This document shows, piece by piece, positions 62,428 to 64,000 of a DNA stretch of 64,000 nt. This stretch comes from Rhodanobacter sp. OK091 (lineage in GTDB: Bacteria > Pseudomonadota > Gammaproteobacteria > Xanthomonadales > Rhodanobacteraceae). The position numbers were made by a program, and so were the translations under genes. Where the stretch lies: NCBI RefSeq assembly GCF_900142825.1, contig NZ_FRCH01000005.1, positions 109,533 to 173,532 of the forward strand, given 5' to 3'. The notes under the pieces were generated by a model. The model was not told the origin of the DNA and ran no database searches. It saw only the letters and a list, made by a program, of their open reading frames with translations. How positions within the stretch are numbered: the first letter of the stretch is position 1; each line of letters opens with the position of its first letter.

Positions 62428-62536
62428 TCAAAACATGTCTCCTTGAACTGTGATGTAGCTGTATGCGCTCCATGCCGAGCAACCGCAGAAGTTACAAGCC
62501 TTGACGCGGAACGACGCCAGGCCACTGAAAAATTCG
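62428..62536 (-). pseudogene. Leftover end of a fibronectin-like repeat
   Basis: Directly after the stop of the fibronectin-array frame, another minus-strand frame reads FFSGLASFRVKACNFCGCSAWSAYSYITV, which repeats the end of a module (compare VELRACNNAGCSAWEYLQ just before the stop). A frameshift or recombination within the array appears to have left this last half-module untranslated. Confidence 0.5.
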
Positions 62537-64000
62537 TCACTGCAATTGCAAGTACTCCCAAGCCGAACACCCCGCGTTGTTACATGCCCTGAGCTCGACG
62601 CCGTACGGCAGCTCGTAGCCGACAGGGCCGCTTCCCAATGGATACGAAGTCGCCGTTCCGCTATAGAAAACGAACGAGGAATCCGTCCGCATGAGTTCGT
62701 AACGCGTTGCATTGCCGACCGGATCCCATTGGCCGAGATAGCTTTCGCTCTTGGGTGCTACGGTATCGATCATGATCGGATTGGTGGGCGGCACAGGTAC
62801 CAGGGCGACACTGATGCTGCCAACCCCGCTCCACGGCCCACAACCACCCCCATTGCACGCCTGCACCTGGTAGCCGTAGGTGCCATCGCTCCTTCCGCTC
62901 GTGCTCCAGCTCGTATTGCCGTTGGCCTGCACCGTGGTCCAGGCACCGCCGTTGACCTGTTCACGCAGCGTATAGCTCGTCGCTGCCGAGACCGCCCCCC
63001 AACTCACTGTGTAGCTGCCGTTGTTACTGCTCGCCGGCACACTCAAGCTCGGCGCACTGGCCGGCGGCAGCGTCACGGCCACCGCACCACTGGTGGCGTA
63101 GCCATTGCAGCCGCTGGCATTGCAGGCATAGGCCCGGAAACTGTAGCTACCGGACGAGCCTGCCGTCACGGTCGTACTGGTGGCGCTGTTGGCATACACC
63201 TGCGCCCATGCCCCGCCATTGATGCTCTGATCCAAACCGTAGATGGTCGCCGTGGCGCTGGCGGCCCAGCTGATGGCAATCGGGCCATTGCTGGTCACCG
63301 GCACGGTGATGCTGGCTGGCACAGGAGGTACCAGCAATACCGTGGTGCTTGCCACCGCGCTCCAGGGTCCGCAGCCGCCCACATTGCACGCCTGCACGTG
63401 ATAGCCGTACGTGCCATTGCCTCTTCCACTGGTGCCCCAACTCGTGTTGCCGTTGGTCTGCACCGTGGTCCAGCCGCCGCCGTTCACCTGCTCCTGCAAG
63501 GTGTAGCTGGTGGCGCCACTGACACCGCCCCAGCTCACCGTGTAACTGCCGTTAGTGCTGCTGGCCGGCACGCTCAGGCTCGGCGCACTCGCCGGCGGGA
63601 CCGTGACCGCTACCGGGTTGCTTGCGGTGTAAGCGCTACAGCCGCTGCTGTTACATGCTTGAACCCTCAAGGTGTAGCTACCCGTGGCAGCTTCATTCAA
63701 CGTCGTGCCATTGGCTGCATTGCTATAGACGGTTGTCCAACCTCCGCCATTGACGCTTTGCTGCAAGGTGTAGCTGGTAGCCGTTGCTGAAGCAGCCCAG
63801 GTCACGGTGAAGCTCCCGCTACTGCTCGCCGGCACGCTGATGCTGGCCGGCGCCGGCGGCGGCAGCAGCACGGTGGTATTCCCCACCGCACTCCACGGTC
63901 CGCAACCCCCCACATTGCACGCTTGCACGTGGTAGCCGTACGTCCCGTTGCCGCGGCCGCTGGTGCTCCAGCTGGTCAGGCCGTTGGTCTGCACGGTGCT
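62537..64000 (-). CDS. Tandem fibronectin-III-like repeat protein (partial; starts beyond the window)
   Basis: The frame is open to the right edge of the window, so only the C-terminal 487 or so codons are seen. It is made of alternating beta-sandwich modules of about 88-90 residues. One type has SYTLQEQVNGGGWTTVQTNG and GYHVQACNVGGCGPWSAV; the other has YTLQQSVNGGGWTTVYSN and LRVQACNSSGCSAY. A two-module unit repeats at DNA level with an exact 531-bp period. Such arrays form the N-terminal or middle part of RHS/wall-associated proteins in Xanthomonadales. The mini-RHS gene follows 143 bases downstream, so the two may once have been one gene. Confidence 0.75.
   Translation of the reverse strand, partial: STVQTNGLTSWSTSGRGNGTYGYHVQACNVGGCGPWSAVGNTTVLLPPPAPASISVPASSSGSFTVTWAASATATSYTLQQSVNGGGWTTVYSNAANGTTLNEAATGSYTLRVQACNSSGCSAYTASNPVAVTVPPASAPSLSVPASSTNGSYTVSWGGVSGATSYTLQEQVNGGGWTTVQTNGNTSWGTSGRGNGTYGYHVQACNVGGCGPWSAVASTTVLLVPPVPASITVPVTSNGPIAISWAASATATIYGLDQSINGGAWAQVYANSATSTTVTAGSSGSYSFRAYACNASGCNGYATSGAVAVTLPPASAPSLSVPASSNNGSYTVSWGAVSAATSYTLREQVNGGAWTTVQANGNTSWSTSGRSDGTYGYQVQACNGGGCGPWSGVGSISVALVPVPPTNPIMIDTVAPKSESYLGQWDPVGNATRYELMRTDSSFVFYSGTATSYPLGSGPVGYELPYGVELRACNNAGCSAWEYLQLQ

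Noticed and set aside
62501..63790. Plus-strand frame of 429 codons over the fibronectin array
   Set aside because: It only reflects the repetitive minus-strand coding sequence.
62800..64000. Regular DNA repeats that might suggest a CRISPR array or satellite
   Set aside because: Period is 531 bases, not 60-75, and the repeats are in-frame protein modules.

Overview
The window is GC-rich and densely coded. The organism is most likely a gammaproteobacterium of the Xanthomonadales, Rhodanobacteraceae type (Dyella, Rhodanobacter or Luteibacter-like). This is inferred from the TonB-receptor/glycoside-hydrolase clusters, the REP-type hairpins (CGTCATCCCAGC... and TAGGAGCGCGC...), the RHS protein with fibronectin-like repeats and the general gene repertoire. 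No rRNA, tRNA, CRISPR array or intact transposase was seen.

Layout. 0-26 kb holds housekeeping and accessory single genes: a Kir-type K+ channel, a quinone oxidoreductase, a HAD hydrolase, TrmO, lipoproteins, a sulfotransferase, an acyltransferase, a YegD-like Hsp70, a periplasmic trehalase, GNAT enzymes, an AraC/AhpD-like/DUF302 cluster, an M14 peptidase, two NTF2-like secreted proteins, a TAP-type hydrolase, DinB, and an AraC-VOC-SRPBCC cluster. 26.8-33.6 kb is one seven-gene minus-strand operon: FadR-type GntR regulator, KDPGal kinase, KDPGal aldolase, galactonate dehydratase, SDR sugar dehydrogenase, SMP-30-type lactonase and a GalP-like H+ symporter. Together these make a complete De Ley-Doudoroff route from imported galactose to pyruvate plus glyceraldehyde 3-phosphate. 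34-38 kb holds an EEP-fold phosphoesterase, an AHSA1-like protein, oleate hydratase and a TfoX-N protein. 38-45 kb is a minus-strand series: NPP-type phosphodiesterase, GH30, DUF3016, GH95.

45-58.4 kb is a galactoside-utilisation region: an operon of GH36 alpha-galactosidase, aldose epimerase and a second SDR; a second MFS sugar porter; a second GntR regulator paralogous to the first; and an operon of TonB-dependent receptor, GH35 beta-galactosidase and GH27 alpha-galactosidase. The inferred flow is: the TonB receptor imports galactosides, GH35/GH27/GH36 release galactose in the envelope, MFS porters carry it in, the epimerase supplies the right anomer, and the dgo operon oxidises it. Short operators of the form TTGT-NNN-ACAA, the expected type for FadR-family GntR proteins, lie in front of the dgo operon, the GH36 operon, the second porter and the second regulator. 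The two loci are therefore probably one regulon.

58.4-64 kb is an accessory zone. It has a decayed uvrD 3' end, a small segment bounded by an inverted 12-bp repeat, and a polymorphic-toxin-like module: a tandem fibronectin-like array running off the window, a mini-RHS protein with its own signal peptide and a C-terminal HEGIH motif, and two small downstream genes that could be immunity proteins.
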